Positions 8,916 to 18,853 of a stretch of DNA of 64,000 nucleotides are shown here, one piece after another. The first letter of the stretch is position 1. Each line of letters starts with the position of its first letter. Both the position numbers and the translations under genes were made by a program. The notes beneath the pieces were generated by a model, which saw only the letters and a list, made by a program, of their open reading frames with translations, searched no databases and was not told the origin of the DNA. Where the stretch lies: positions 62,001 to 126,000 of the forward strand of contig JAGSGY010000004.1 in assembly GCA_023954855.1 (NCBI GenBank), written 5' to 3'. The DNA is from Pseudomonadota bacterium. Its GTDB lineage: Bacteria > Myxococcota_A > UBA796 > GCA-2862545.

Positions 8916-10946
8916 ATGTTCCCTCATCAAAAGCTCGACTGGCACATCAAGCGTCTCGAAGACCGACTCGAGAAGGCTCCTGACGATGGCTCCCTACGAC
9001 TCGAGCTGGCACTGTCCGCTCTGTCGAAGGCTTGGTTTCACAACGGCGGCGAAGTGTGGATGAACCACGCGCTCACCGCGGCACGACGGGTTCTCCAGCA
9101 CGACCCGACAAGCCCCGGCGCACAGGTGGTCGCTGGCTTTGCCCTCGTCGGACTGCATCGGCTCGAGCCCGCGGCCCGCTACCTCGACGAGGCTCTTCGC
9201 ACTGACGCCGAGCGCTCGGATCTGCATCTCGCGCTGGGCGCGCTCGCCCACGCCAAGAGTGACCGGCACCTGGCCGTGCGTGAATTCGAGCTCGCCTGCC
9301 GCCTGGCCCCGAATGAGTGGGAGCCTCACTACATGCTCGGCCAGCTCCTCGGGGAGCACGCCGATTCGCTGGGCGGCCCCCGTCGACTGATTGAGCGCTC
9401 GCAGTTTCACCTGGTGCGCGCGCTGAGCATCGGCACCTCGCCCCAGCTTCAGGCCCGGCTCGTCAAAGAGCTCGGCGTCGCCACCATGAAGCTCGGACGC
9501 CACAACGAGGCCCAGAAGCTGTTCTCGCGCTTGCTCGAGCACGACGAGCACCGTGTCAACGCGCACTACCACCTCGGACTCGTCGACTACCACCTCGGAA
9601 AGTACAAGAACGCCGTCCTGCACCTGCGGCAGTACCACCGGGCCCGCCCCGACAATCCGCATGTGCACGCGCGCATCGGCATGGCCTACATGCAGCTCGG
9701 CGAAGTCGCCAAGGCCCGTGAGGCCTGCAACCGCGCGCTCGCCATCGATCCCACGAGCCTGCAGGCCCGCTGGACCCTTGGCTGCGCGCTGCTCGAAGAA
9801 GGCCACACCGACGAGGCCGTCCGCCTGTTCCGCGACATCCTCACCGATGCGCCAGAACACACCCCCGCCTTCGCCGAGCTCGTTCGCGTGCGACGCGAAG
9901 CGCGCGACGGTCGCTGGCTCCGAACCGCCCTGCGAACCGAGGTCACCCACTACGAGCGCCTCCCCGCCTCTGCTCGGCGTGAAGCCATGGGCGGCCGTGT
10001 CGATCCGCGGGCTGCCACTCGCGACCGCATTCGTCGCGTGGCCCGCGCCATCGTCACCATCGACCCCGATGCCGTCACAGCACTGCTCGAGGCCATGGAC
10101 CTGACCGCCGATGAAGGCATGCGCTTTCTGCTCTGGGAAGAGGCCCTGTCGGCGATGGCCGAGCGTCGTGCCCGCAGCGCGATGGCACGCCTCGAAGAGC
10201 CAGGGCACGGCTACGGAGCCGCCGCCGGCCGCGAGATCCTCGCCCTGGCCGAGGCCCTGGACCCGGTCGCGCTGACCCACGGTCTGCAGCTGAACGAAGA
10301 AGACCTGAAGCGCGCTGCCGTCGACCGTCACGGCCCCGCCCTCGACGTCAGCAAGCACCGCGACAATGTCGAGCGCGAACGCCAAGAGGCCCGTGCCTGG
10401 CAAGCCCTCCTGCTCGTAGCCATTGGCGCACGCAGCGCCGAGGGAAGCCGCAACCTGCTCGTTCGCTGGAGCAATGACGCGGACCCCGAACTTCAGCTGG
10501 CCGCCTCGTCCGCTTTGGCCCTGCTCGGCGACGAGGGTGCTGTCGATCGACTCCGTGGAGCGGCTCGTCCCAAGGGTGCCGAGCGCCATCTCGACCAGCT
10601 TGTGACCCGACTCGCACCGCCGCCGACGCGCTACACGCCGACTCCGGTGAGCGGCGAGTCCCAGCTGCTCTGCGACACGTGCGGCAAGCGCGGCACCGAT
10701 ACCGAGCACATCCTCGTCGGATCCGGCGCCAAAGTTTGCGACGCGTGCATCACCAAGATCGCCCGCGACCGCCGCAACACCCGTGTGAGCGACCCGACTG
10801 CAGCCTGTGCACTGTGCCACGCCACCCATCTCGAGGGACGCGAGGTCTACCTACACCAGGGTGTGAAGGTCTGCGCTGGCTGCATCGACCAGTCACTCGG
10901 CCTGCTCGAGCGCGAAGAGATCGACCGGTACCTCGCAGCCCAATAG
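8916..10946 (+). CDS. TPR protein with C-terminal paired ClpX-type zinc fingers
   Basis: 676 residues. Residues about 10-330 are tandem tetratricopeptide repeats (for example HYHLGLVDYHLGKYKNAV and RIGMAYMQLGEVAKAREA). Residues about 490-570 are helical, with a HEAT-like stretch (LQLAASSALALLGDEGAV). The C-terminus holds two tandem four-cysteine zinc-binding modules: C586/C589/C608/C611 and C631/C634/C653/C656, each with the CxxC-x18-CxxC spacing of the ClpX N-terminal zinc finger. No ATPase domain is present. Known: the ClpX zinc domain dimerises and binds adaptors and substrates. Inferred: a cytoplasmic scaffold or adaptor. No signal peptide. Divergent from the spermidine-synthase-like operon. 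Confidence 0.85.
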   Translation: MFPHQKLDWHIKRLEDRLEKAPDDGSLRLELALSALSKAWFHNGGEVWMNHALTAARRVLQHDPTSPGAQVVAGFALVGLHRLEPAARYLDEALRTDAERSDLHLALGALAHAKSDRHLAVREFELACRLAPNEWEPHYMLGQLLGEHADSLGGPRRLIERSQFHLVRALSIGTSPQLQARLVKELGVATMKLGRHNEAQKLFSRLLEHDEHRVNAHYHLGLVDYHLGKYKNAVLHLRQYHRARPDNPHVHARIGMAYMQLGEVAKAREACNRALAIDPTSLQARWTLGCALLEEGHTDEAVRLFRDILTDAPEHTPAFAELVRVRREARDGRWLRTALRTEVTHYERLPASARREAMGGRVDPRAATRDRIRRVARAIVTIDPDAVTALLEAMDLTADEGMRFLLWEEALSAMAERRARSAMARLEEPGHGYGAAAGREILALAEALDPVALTHGLQLNEEDLKRAAVDRHGPALDVSKHRDNVERERQEARAWQALLLVAIGARSAEGSRNLLVRWSNDADPELQLAASSALALLGDEGAVDRLRGAARPKGAERHLDQLVTRLAPPPTRYTPTPVSGESQLLCDTCGKRGTDTEHILVGSGAKVCDACITKIARDRRNTRVSDPTAACALCHATHLEGREVYLHQGVKVCAGCIDQSLGLLEREEIDRYLAAQ

Positions 10947-11130
10947 CGCGGTCGCGGGTGGCTTCGAGAGGCCGTTTCTGCATCCATGACACCAGTCATT
11001 GTATAGCGAAAAGATACAGACACATCGATTGTGTACACGATTTCTGTAAAGCAGTTGCCAACTGAAGCCGCACCCCATGACCATCGCAAAAGCTCAGGGC
11101 ACAAGGGCCTCCACAGTCTCCGGAGGTCTC
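10947..11130 (+). promoter_or_regulatory. AT-rich promoter/leader region of the MYXO-CTERM protease gene
   Basis: This 184-bp gap contains a locally AT-rich island (about 10995-11055) in an otherwise GC-rich background, followed by a leader that ends in CCGGAGGTCTC just before the ATG at 11131. No gene is visible in it. The base composition contrast is what marks it as the likely promoter; no clear -35/-10 pair could be assigned. Confidence 0.45.
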
Positions 11131-14061
11131 ATGTCCCGTCTGCTCTTGTCGACACTCGCGACGCTCGCGCTCTCGCCCGCCCTCGCCTTCACCGGCGACA
11201 AGGTGGACGGCATTGGCATCGAACCTGCGCGGACCTTCCCAGTGGACGTGGCCACCCAGGGTGCTTTGCACGCCTCGAGCCCCTGGCAGCAGTTCATCGC
11301 CGGCGAGGGCCAGGGATGGCAGGCGCGCTTTGACCAGCACACCGGCACCCCGCACCGCATGTGGGGCACCGGAATCGCCATCGACACCACGTCGGCCGAC
11401 TCGGTGGTGGCCGACCTCGCCGCGCTGTTCGACCGGAACCCCGGGCTGCACGGCAAGGCAGACCTTCGGCTGAAGTCCGCAAACTACGTCGAGCGCGTGG
11501 ATACTTGGTACGTCGACTTCGACGTGCTCATCGATGGCCTTCCGGTGTGGCGCGGTGGCGCCACGGCCCGCGTGAAGCACGGCAACCTGATCGCCGCGGG
11601 CTTCGACACCTACCCGAACACGCTCGCAACCGGAGAGCAGCGTCTCGACGCCAACGAAGCACAGCTCATCGCCGCCAAGCGCGGCCCCGCACCGCATGCC
11701 ATGCACTCGCCGGAGTCCGAGCGCCTGATGTGGCTGCCGATCGAGAGCGAAGCCGGCGTTCACAACCGCCTGGTCTGGGAAGTGCGCAGCGAGACCTTCA
11801 AGCCCGTCGGACAGTGGGTCAGCTTCGTGGACGCCGAGACCGGCGAGCTCCTCAACGTGCACAACGAAGTGCGCTTTGCGACGGTCACCGCCGAGCACGA
11901 CACCCGCACCGTCAATGGTGACACCTCAGTCTCGCCGCTTCCGTTCCTGCGCATCGAAGCCGGAGGAACACACGGATTTGCCGATGCCTTCGGCGGGTTC
12001 ACGCCCGGCGACAGCGCCATCGGAGAGCTCAACGGCGAGTGGTTCGACGTCAGCAACGGCATCGCCGACGACGCGCGCTTCCAGCTCGACGGCGACCGGC
12101 TGATCACCAGCGCCGACGCCCATCTGGCCGAGATCGACACCTACATCTTTCTGCACCAAATCCGCGACTGGGCCCTCGAGGTCGCCCCCGAGGTGCGCCT
12201 CTCAGCCGAGCGCGCCTTCAAGGCCAACGTCAACCAGGACGACGTCTGCAACGCCTTCTACGACGGCCGCAGCGTGAACTTCTTCCAGGCCGGTCAGGGC
12301 TGCAACAACACCGGCCGCATCGCCGACGTCGTCTACCACGAGTGGGGCCACGGCTTTCACGACTACAGCATCCAGGCCGGTGTGTTCGACGGCTCGATCT
12401 CGGAGGGTGCGGCGGATGTCGTGTCCTTCCTGCAGACCGGCGACGCCACCGTTGCCCCGTACTTCATGACCAACGGCCGCGGCATCCGCGAGGTCGCGCG
12501 CAACCGCGTCTACCCCGACGATGTGGTCGGCGAGGTGCACGAAGACGGCCTGATCTTCGCCGGCGCAGTCTGGGACCTCTGGGACATGGCCAAGACCGAG
12601 CTCGGCGACGAGGCGGGAACAGCCCTGACGACCGACATCTTCACCGGCCTGCTCAAGGGCGGACCGACGCTCGAGACCGCGTACGACGAAGCCATCATCG
12701 CGGACGATGATGACGGCGACCTCAGCAACGGCACCCCGAACCAGTGCCTGATCATCGACGCGTTCCTTCTGCACGGCCTCGGCCCGAACGGTGGCGCCCT
12801 CGTCGTCCCTTCGCATGATCCCTATGAGGGACTCGTCGCCGACACGCCGAACAGCATCGAGGTCGAGCTGGTCAACCTCGCACCGACGTGCCTCTCCGGT
12901 GCCCCCCGCACTGGCGCACTGCACTACCAGGTCGACGGCTCGGGCTGGAACAGCCTGGACATGCAGGTCACCGGCGCGAACGTGAGCGCCGACCTTCCGG
13001 CGCTGCCCGCCGGAAGCTTCGTCGAGTACTGGCTCGAGGTCGACACCGACGATGCCGGGCGCACGAGCCTGCCGAGCGGTGGCGTCATCAACCCCTTCGT
13101 GGCCTACGTCGGCGATGTCCTCCCCGTCTACTGCGAGGACTTCGAGGCCGATGATGGTGGCTTCGGCCACCTGCTCGTCTCGGGCGAGGATGTCGAAGGC
13201 GCCGACGACTGGCAGTGGGGAACCCCCGCAGGCCTGTCCGGCGACCCGTCGATGGCCTACTCTGGCGAAAAGGTCTGGGGCAACGACCTCGGCGGTGGCG
13301 AGTACAACGGCGCCTACCAGCCCGACCGCGTGAACCGCCTGTTCTCGCCCCAGCTCGACACTCGCCACTACGTGGGTACGCACCTCGAGTACAAGCGCTG
13401 GCTCAGCGTCGAGGACGGCACCTTTGACCAGGCACGCATCTACGCCGACGAGAACCCGGTCTGGTCGAACTGGAGCAGCGAAGGCGGCTCCGACAATCAC
13501 CAGGACGGCCAGTGGGCCCCGCACGCCGTGGACCTCCAGGGCGCCGGCGATGACGGCGTCTTGAGCCTGGTCTGGGAAATTCAGAGCGACAGTGGACTCG
13601 AGATGGGCGGCTGGACGCTCGACGACGTCTGCCTGTTCGCCCCCGATACCCCCGACAACCGCCTCGGCATCGCCGACTTCACCGCCGAAGAGAGCTCCAC
13701 CGGCCGCTCGGTCGTGCTGGCCTGGACCAACCCGATGCACGACCCCGTTCAGGAGCTCGTGATTGTGCGTAAGAACGCCGCCTACCCAGAGGGTCCGGAC
13801 GACGGAAAGGTGGTGTTCCGCACCGACGACATCGAGATTGGCGCCCCCATGCGCATCGAGGACAAGTTCCGCGGCAGCGCCCACTACGCGATCTACGCTT
13901 CGGACGGCACCAACTGGTTGTCGTGGACCCGTCCAGGACTCAACGCCGACATCAACGGCGCAGAGGAAGCGGGTGGCTGCGGATGCAGCTCCGCGCCCGG
14001 TGCAGCCGGCTGGATGGCCCTCGGACTCGTCGGACTCGTCGTGCGTCGTCGCCGCAGCTAG
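11131..14061 (+). CDS. Secreted M36/fungalysin-like zinc metalloprotease with MYXO-CTERM tail
   Basis: 976 residues from ATG 11131, chosen for the GGAGG five bases upstream and because it gives a clean signal peptide (MSRLLLSTLATLALSPALA); the in-frame ATG at 11077 would bury it. The N-terminal third resembles an FTP-type propeptide. The catalytic zinc motif HEWGH lies near residue 405, followed about 25 residues later by the SEGAAD glutamate region, as in gluzincins. The C-terminal part is beta-rich and probably adhesive. It ends with GGCGCSSAPG, a hydrophobic helix and RRRRS, which is the MYXO-CTERM surface-sorting arrangement. Inferred role: an outer-surface or secreted protease for extracellular protein degradation. 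Confidence 0.9.
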   Translation: MSRLLLSTLATLALSPALAFTGDKVDGIGIEPARTFPVDVATQGALHASSPWQQFIAGEGQGWQARFDQHTGTPHRMWGTGIAIDTTSADSVVADLAALFDRNPGLHGKADLRLKSANYVERVDTWYVDFDVLIDGLPVWRGGATARVKHGNLIAAGFDTYPNTLATGEQRLDANEAQLIAAKRGPAPHAMHSPESERLMWLPIESEAGVHNRLVWEVRSETFKPVGQWVSFVDAETGELLNVHNEVRFATVTAEHDTRTVNGDTSVSPLPFLRIEAGGTHGFADAFGGFTPGDSAIGELNGEWFDVSNGIADDARFQLDGDRLITSADAHLAEIDTYIFLHQIRDWALEVAPEVRLSAERAFKANVNQDDVCNAFYDGRSVNFFQAGQGCNNTGRIADVVYHEWGHGFHDYSIQAGVFDGSISEGAADVVSFLQTGDATVAPYFMTNGRGIREVARNRVYPDDVVGEVHEDGLIFAGAVWDLWDMAKTELGDEAGTALTTDIFTGLLKGGPTLETAYDEAIIADDDDGDLSNGTPNQCLIIDAFLLHGLGPNGGALVVPSHDPYEGLVADTPNSIEVELVNLAPTCLSGAPRTGALHYQVDGSGWNSLDMQVTGANVSADLPALPAGSFVEYWLEVDTDDAGRTSLPSGGVINPFVAYVGDVLPVYCEDFEADDGGFGHLLVSGEDVEGADDWQWGTPAGLSGDPSMAYSGEKVWGNDLGGGEYNGAYQPDRVNRLFSPQLDTRHYVGTHLEYKRWLSVEDGTFDQARIYADENPVWSNWSSEGGSDNHQDGQWAPHAVDLQGAGDDGVLSLVWEIQSDSGLEMGGWTLDDVCLFAPDTPDNRLGIADFTAEESSTGRSVVLAWTNPMHDPVQELVIVRKNAAYPEGPDDGKVVFRTDDIEIGAPMRIEDKFRGSAHYAIYASDGTNWLSWTRPGLNADINGAEEAGGCGCSSAPGAAGWMALGLVGLVVRRRRS

Positions 14062-14108
14062 CCAGGTCGCGGCTTCGCAGCGAGGCCGTACTGTGGCAAG
14101 CTAGGGCC

Positions 14109-14576
14109 ATGCTTCCTCTGATCCTCACTCTGCTCGCTTGCGGCCCCGAGACTCCCTCGGAGCCCGAAGCGACCGTTGCCGCGCCCGAGGCCACCACCGG
14201 TACCGAGGTGGCCAAGGCCGAAGAAGCCAAGCCCGCGGGACGCATCGGTGGGGTGCCGATTCTTCCCGACCCCATCATCCTGGGCGGCATCTCGGTCGAC
14301 GCGCTCAACGGCGTCATGGCTTCGAAGCTCGAGACCATCAACGACTGCTTCGAAGCCGAGCGCATGAAGGCGCCGGACCTGTCGGGGAAGGTGCTGGTGA
14401 AGTTCAGCATCCGCGAAGACGGCAGCGTCCGGAACGCGAGCACGCACTCGACCAGCCTGCGTAACGAGACCGCCGAAGCGTGCATGACGAAGACCGTGGC
14501 GGCGATGACCTTCCCTGAGCTCGAGAACGGTGGCTTGGCCGTCGTGCACTACCCGTTCGAGTTCCCGCGAACCTAG
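14109..14576 (+). CDS. Small lipoprotein with AgmX/PglI (TonB-like) C-terminal domain
   Basis: 155 residues from ATG 14109. The leader MLPLILTLLACG ends in a lipobox cysteine, followed by a Pro/Glu/Ala-rich linker to about residue 45. The C-terminal 95 residues (GKVLVKFSIREDGSVRNA, FPELENGGLAVVHYPFEF) have the TonB-like AgmX/PglI fold common in myxobacteria. Longer in-frame upstream starts fall inside the protease gene and lack a lipoprotein leader. Its stop codon directly abuts that of the convergent gene at 14577, which carries the same kind of domain. Function unknown; probably an envelope lipoprotein. Confidence 0.75.
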   Translation: MLPLILTLLACGPETPSEPEATVAAPEATTGTEVAKAEEAKPAGRIGGVPILPDPIILGGISVDALNGVMASKLETINDCFEAERMKAPDLSGKVLVKFSIREDGSVRNASTHSTSLRNETAEACMTKTVAAMTFPELENGGLAVVHYPFEFPRT

Positions 14577-15029
14577 CTACCAGGCGACGTTCACCGGGTA
14601 GGTAACGGGCATACCACCCTCGATCTGGTGCGCCGGAAAGTCGGCTTTTGCGATCACGTCCGAGACGCAAGTGACGTAGTCCTCTGGCGCTCCCCCCGTG
14701 TCTTCCGCGCTGATCTCGGAGACCAAACCGTCGCAGCCGACCATCATCTCAAAGGTGAGGTGGACCTCGGAGAAGCCGTCGGGCTGGCCGCAGTAGAGCG
14801 CGACCTGAATCACCTCGTTCAGCGCCGCCTTCACCTCGTAGTACTCGAGCCCCGCCGGGATCAGGATCGCGTTGTCATCCTCGCTCTCGGTGTCGAACGG
14901 CACACACGGCTCTGGACGCGGCGTCTGCACGCGGTCGGCCGGGGCTGCCCAAGCCACGCCCACCAACCCAATGGTGCCTGCGAGCACGCCCAGGCGGGAG
15001 ACGAAGGAGTTCCGGAAGAGTTCGATCAT
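14577..15029 (-). CDS. Small exported protein with TonB-like C-terminal domain
   Basis: 150 residues from ATG 15029 (AAGGA six bases upstream). A signal peptide (RLGVLAGTIGLVGVAWA) is followed by a domain containing VHLTFEMMVGCDGLVSEI, a cysteine-containing helix and FPAHQIEGGMPVTYPVNV. The layout parallels that of the convergent neighbour (helix, two strands with a G-x-V turn, helix, FP-x-GG-V-YP end), so the two look like distant paralogues. It lacks the lipobox of its neighbour and has four cysteines in the mature part, which may form disulphides in the periplasm. Function unknown. Confidence 0.7.
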   Translation of the reverse strand: MIELFRNSFVSRLGVLAGTIGLVGVAWAAPADRVQTPRPEPCVPFDTESEDDNAILIPAGLEYYEVKAALNEVIQVALYCGQPDGFSEVHLTFEMMVGCDGLVSEISAEDTGGAPEDYVTCVSDVIAKADFPAHQIEGGMPVTYPVNVAW

Positions 15030-15087
15030 GCAGATCCTTGGTTCCGAGAGCGTAGCCCGACTCCGGGCTCGGTTTCCAGCCCTGTTC

Positions 15088-15351
15088 TCACCGACCGGTG
15101 TCCAACAGAATGGAGACCTCGACCACGTCGCCATCACCTTTGCCGCGCCGGATGCGCTTGGGAACCGCGAGCAAGGTGCCATGCGTCTTGTCCTTCCAGA
15201 CACTCGTGGACCACGACTGACCGTCGACCGTCGCGATGACGGGCACGCGTCCCCAGGGACCGGTCTCGAGCGGGGCATGCTCGTCGGGCACGGGCGCGAA
15301 GGTCCAGCCCCCCTTGCCGGGGACTCGGAACAAGATGGCGAGGAAGCTCAA
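15088..15351 (-). CDS. DUF1905-domain protein with TTG start
   Basis: 87 residues matching DUF1905 in length and pattern (WTFAPVP near the start, then GRVPVIATVDGQSWSTSVW, then LAVPKRIRRGKG and a VEVSILLD end). The TTG at 15351 is preceded by AAGGAG at a spacing of five, and no in-frame ATG gives a family-length protein, so TTG is the best start; GTG at 15357 is the alternative. The reading frame stays open upstream, but that part is antisense to the next gene. Cytoplasmic, biochemical role unknown. Confidence 0.75.
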   Translation of the reverse strand: MSFLAILFRVPGKGGWTFAPVPDEHAPLETGPWGRVPVIATVDGQSWSTSVWKDKTHGTLLAVPKRIRRGKGDGDVVEVSILLDTGR

Positions 15352-15451
15352 TTGCACTCCTTGGCGCCAATCATAGCGAAATGGGAGCCATGGTTCGACT
15401 CCCCGACGCTCCCGTCGCATAGGCTGAACCCAGTTCGCCTTGGAGACGCCC

Positions 15452-16192
15452 ATGCTGCCCGTTCTTCTACTTCTCGCCTGCGGAACCCCCACGGCCCCGA
15501 GCCCACCACCGACGGCGGTGTCCGCGCCGGCCAAAACCGAGCCCTCCGCCGACCTCGAGCTCCACCCCATCGAGCACGGCACGCTCTACTTCACACACGG
15601 CGACACCGTGCTGTGGCTCGATCCCGTCGGAAGCCTCGAGGGTCATCCGAAGGCGGATGTGGTGCTCATCACCGACATTCACGGCGATCATCTCGACGCC
15701 GACGCCCTCTCAGCCATTCGAAAGGCCGACGCGACGGTCGTTGCGCCGCAACCCGTCGCGGCTCAACTCCCGGAGGGCGCCGTCACCACTGTGCTCGCCA
15801 ATGACGCGACCACCACCATCGGTGCGCTCTCGATCACAGCGACACCCATGTACAACCACACTCGGGGTCCAGAGCCAGGCAAGCTGTTTCACGACAAGGG
15901 CCGAGGCAATGGCTACCTCATCGAAGTCGGCGCCGAGCGCGTCTACATCGCCGGCGACACCGCATGTACTGACGAGATGCGCGCCCTGACGGGGGTCACC
16001 CATGCCCTCGTGCCCATGAACCTGCCGTACACCATGCCCCCGGAAGAAGCCGCGGACTGCGTGCGTTCGTTCAAGCCGGTGAAGGTCACGCCCTACCACC
16101 ACCGGGGCTCGGACCTCGACGTGTTTCGGGCAGCGCTTGAAGGTAGCGACGTGGTGGTCGGGACCGCCGAGTTCTATCCCAACGGGGAGTGA
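15452..16192 (+). CDS. MBL-fold metal-dependent hydrolase lipoprotein
   Basis: 246 residues from ATG 15452 (GGAG seven bases upstream). The leader MLPVLLLLACG carries a lipobox, then a Pro/Ala linker. The rest is a metallo-beta-lactamase fold of the UlaG/YycJ-like type: TDIHGDHLD near residue 70 (the HxHxDH motif modified to D-x-H-G-D-H), then AGDTACTDE near 170 and a late YHH near 215. Known: such enzymes hydrolyse phosphodiester or lactone-type substrates. Here it is lipid-anchored, so it acts in the envelope. The substrate is unknown. Confidence 0.8.
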   Translation: MLPVLLLLACGTPTAPSPPPTAVSAPAKTEPSADLELHPIEHGTLYFTHGDTVLWLDPVGSLEGHPKADVVLITDIHGDHLDADALSAIRKADATVVAPQPVAAQLPEGAVTTVLANDATTTIGALSITATPMYNHTRGPEPGKLFHDKGRGNGYLIEVGAERVYIAGDTACTDEMRALTGVTHALVPMNLPYTMPPEEAADCVRSFKPVKVTPYHHRGSDLDVFRAALEGSDVVVGTAEFYPNGE

Positions 16193-18827
16193 TCAGTCAG
16201 TCGTCGCAATGCCCGCCTCGGCCAACGAAGCCTCGATGGCCTCAGCATCTCCGACAATCGCCGTCTGCGTCCGCCCCACGCACTGACCGAGTGACTCCCC
16301 GAGGGACTCGGGTGTCACTGCGAGGAGGCTGGACCCAAAGCTCGGCGCGTCGGCGGCACTCTCGCGTCCAACCACGGCCAAGATCAGGTCCGCGAAGTCG
16401 TCGGGGGCCTGATACTCGAGCGCCGTTTGCCGAGCCACCGTCGCCTTCAGGCGCCGCAGCTGCGTCTCGTCCATCTCGCCGCCAGCCACTTCGTCCACGG
16501 AAGTGAGGATCCGGGAGAGCGTCAGCCCTGCTTGCTCGGCGGGGACCGCACTCTCGATCCACAGCAGCTCACCGAGCCAGGTTCGACTCCGCCACACGCT
16601 CACGCCGTAGGTCAGCGCGAGACGCTCACGAAGCGACTCATTGAGCCGGTCCCGCAAGTGCACCTCGAGCAGCTCGCGCTGGGCCGAACTCCCCTCCTCG
16701 ATGCGGCAGGCCACATAGACCTTCGCCTTGCTCAACTCACTGGGCACGACTTGCACCGAGGCAGCGGTCGGCGAGGGCGGACGTGCGGGCGGAACGATCT
16801 CGGCATCGGTCGGCTTGCCCCAGGCCCTTCGCTTCTCGAGGGCGCCCTTGGCGTAGGCCAGCACATCCTCCCAAGGGTCCTGCCCACCAACCACGACCAG
16901 GTGGCCGGTTCCAGGCTTCGCGATGCTGTTGAGCAGGCGTGAGGCGTCGGGGCGGTCCACAGCCGTCACCCGCGCAAAGCCCTCATCGTCCAGCCAGGGA
17001 TGGGGATGGCCGCCGGCAAGCTTGGACCAGACGGCAGCGTAGGCCACAACGTCCGGGTCCGCGATGGCCTCAGCGCGAGAAGCCTCGTACTCGGCCCGCG
17101 TCTGCGCGGCCTCGCGCTTCTCTACAATCGGAACCCCGTCCCGCAAGCCGTAGCCGATGGTGGAGATGGCGACCTCGGGCTCGCCCGCGATCGACTCGAT
17201 GCGCAGCCCCCGTGAGGTGGTGTGCATGCGCGGAATCGTATGCGCGCGAAAGGCTGCGCTGCGATCCCCTGCATCGAGGGAGGACCACAGGCTGTCGAGC
17301 CAGTCCTCGGTGCCGGCCCAGAGCCAGGGGTCGAGCGCACCATCGTGCCGCGCCTCGAAGACGACGGTCGGCGGCCCATCATGCGGCAAGAAGGACACCC
17401 GCGTGCCGTTCTTCAGCACTGCCGTGTGAAAGCCCTCGAAGCTCGGCCAGGCCAGCATGTCGCGAATCTGGTCGTCGGATGGGACGACTCCCGACAAGGT
17501 CGATGGGAGTCGCGGCGCATGGGCCTCGCTGGACGCGGCAGAGGGCACGTCGGGTGGAACAAGCTGCACGCCGCGTACCCGCTCGACGTCGAGCCACGAC
17601 CACCCCCACTGAAGCGCCGGCGAAGCGGGGAACCGATCGGGCGACGGCCGCGCCGACCAATGCATGGACCCGGTCTGCAGAAGGTCACGCGCCAGACTCG
17701 CAAGCAGCCCGGTGGAGGACACGCCCACCCGCTCGTACGAGGTGCTGACGTACTCCCGTTCCGAGAGCGCGCAGTAGCGATGAATCACGTGAAGCAGGTG
17801 TCCGGCATCGCTGCGAGCATCTGCGATGTCGCGGGACATTCGCGTAATGCGGGCCTTGGGCAACGAGCGCTCCCCCTCGGAAGAGCAAGCGATGACGGTC
17901 GCGAGCTCGCGCCCATCGGCCCAGCAAGACCCGTTGTCGAGACGGCGACTCACCACGCTTGCGAGGTATTCCGCGTAGCGCAGCTCGGTCCTTCCTAGCG
18001 GCATCGACCAGCCGAACAAACCCGTGGGTTCGTCAATCCCTACGGTCCGTGTCGGCCACGAAGACTGCGCCGCAGGCTCTTCGATCGTGTGCACAGTCGC
18101 GGACGGACAATCCGGTCGGACCTCGCGCCACTCTTCAGGCAGCGCGCTCGTCAGCAGCTGCCAGCCCTTCTCGTCCGAGAAGTCGCCAATCAGGACCAAG
18201 GCCGCCCGCTCGGGCGCGCAGAAGGCATCTGCAAAGGCCCCCACGTCCGCGAGTTCCATGGCCCCCACGCCGTCCGGCGTTCCCGCCACCGAAGACGCGT
18301 ACGGGTGCTCCGTCCCAAGCAAGGCCTCGTACAAGCGGCATCATGGGCTCATCGACGTCGCCGCCCGACTCGATGATCTCTTGTCTGACCACCTCGCGCT
18401 CGGACACGAAGTCGCGCTCGAGCAAGCCGTCGATAGGACGCTGAAGCCGCTCGACTTCAAGCTGCAGCAGGGAGCGCAACGCCCGCCGCGGCGCGACCGC
18501 AAGGTAGGTCACCGTGTCGTGTCCCGTCCAGGCGTTGTGGCTCGCGCCAAGCGCATCGAGGCGCTCCGTTCGTGTGGTCCCCTCCTCGTCGCGCACCTCG
18601 AAGCTGAGGTGTTCCACGAGGTGGGCGATCCCGGCGTGTTCAGCCGGATCCTCGCGGGCCCCCGCACGATGGGCCATCGCCACACCGACAATCGGGCGGT
18701 CCCGCTGAGACACGAATCCCAGGCGAAGGCCATTGGCAAGGCAGACCGTGGTCGCATCGCGCGTGAGTTCAAGACCAGGCAGACCCAACCCATGGGCCTG
18801 CGACAAGAGCAGAAGCAAAGTAAACAT
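16193..18827 (-). pseudogene. M16 family zinc peptidase, broken by one frameshift
   Basis: The N-terminal part starts at ATG 18827 with a short signal peptide and has the inverted zinc motif HLVEH near residue 68, followed about 75 residues on by the ligand glutamate region (SEREVVRQEIIESGG). The frame then runs into unrelated sequence and a stop at 18135. The rest of the protein (LYEALLGTEHPYASSVAG onward, about 713 residues, two further M16-like half domains) continues in another frame from about 18334 to 16193. Removing one base near 18338 joins the parts as MMRLYEALLG, as expected for M16. A sequencing error, a true pseudogene or a programmed shift are all possible; no slippery heptamer is evident. 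Lies 26 bp downstream of the thioesterase gene. Confidence 0.8.
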
Positions 18828-18853
18828 GCCGCCCACTCTAGCAGGCAGGCTCG

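Noticed and set aside
8994-10829. A 611-codon minus-strand open frame
   Set aside because: Antisense to the TPR/zinc-finger gene, which has clear repeats and cysteine motifs on the plus strand.
11077-11130. ATG at 11077 as the start of the metalloprotease
   Set aside because: It would add 18 residues before the signal peptide and has no Shine-Dalgarno, while ATG 11131 has GGAGG at ideal spacing.
12202-13884. A 560-codon minus-strand open frame
   Set aside because: Antisense to the metalloprotease with HEWGH on the plus strand; no domain in the translation.
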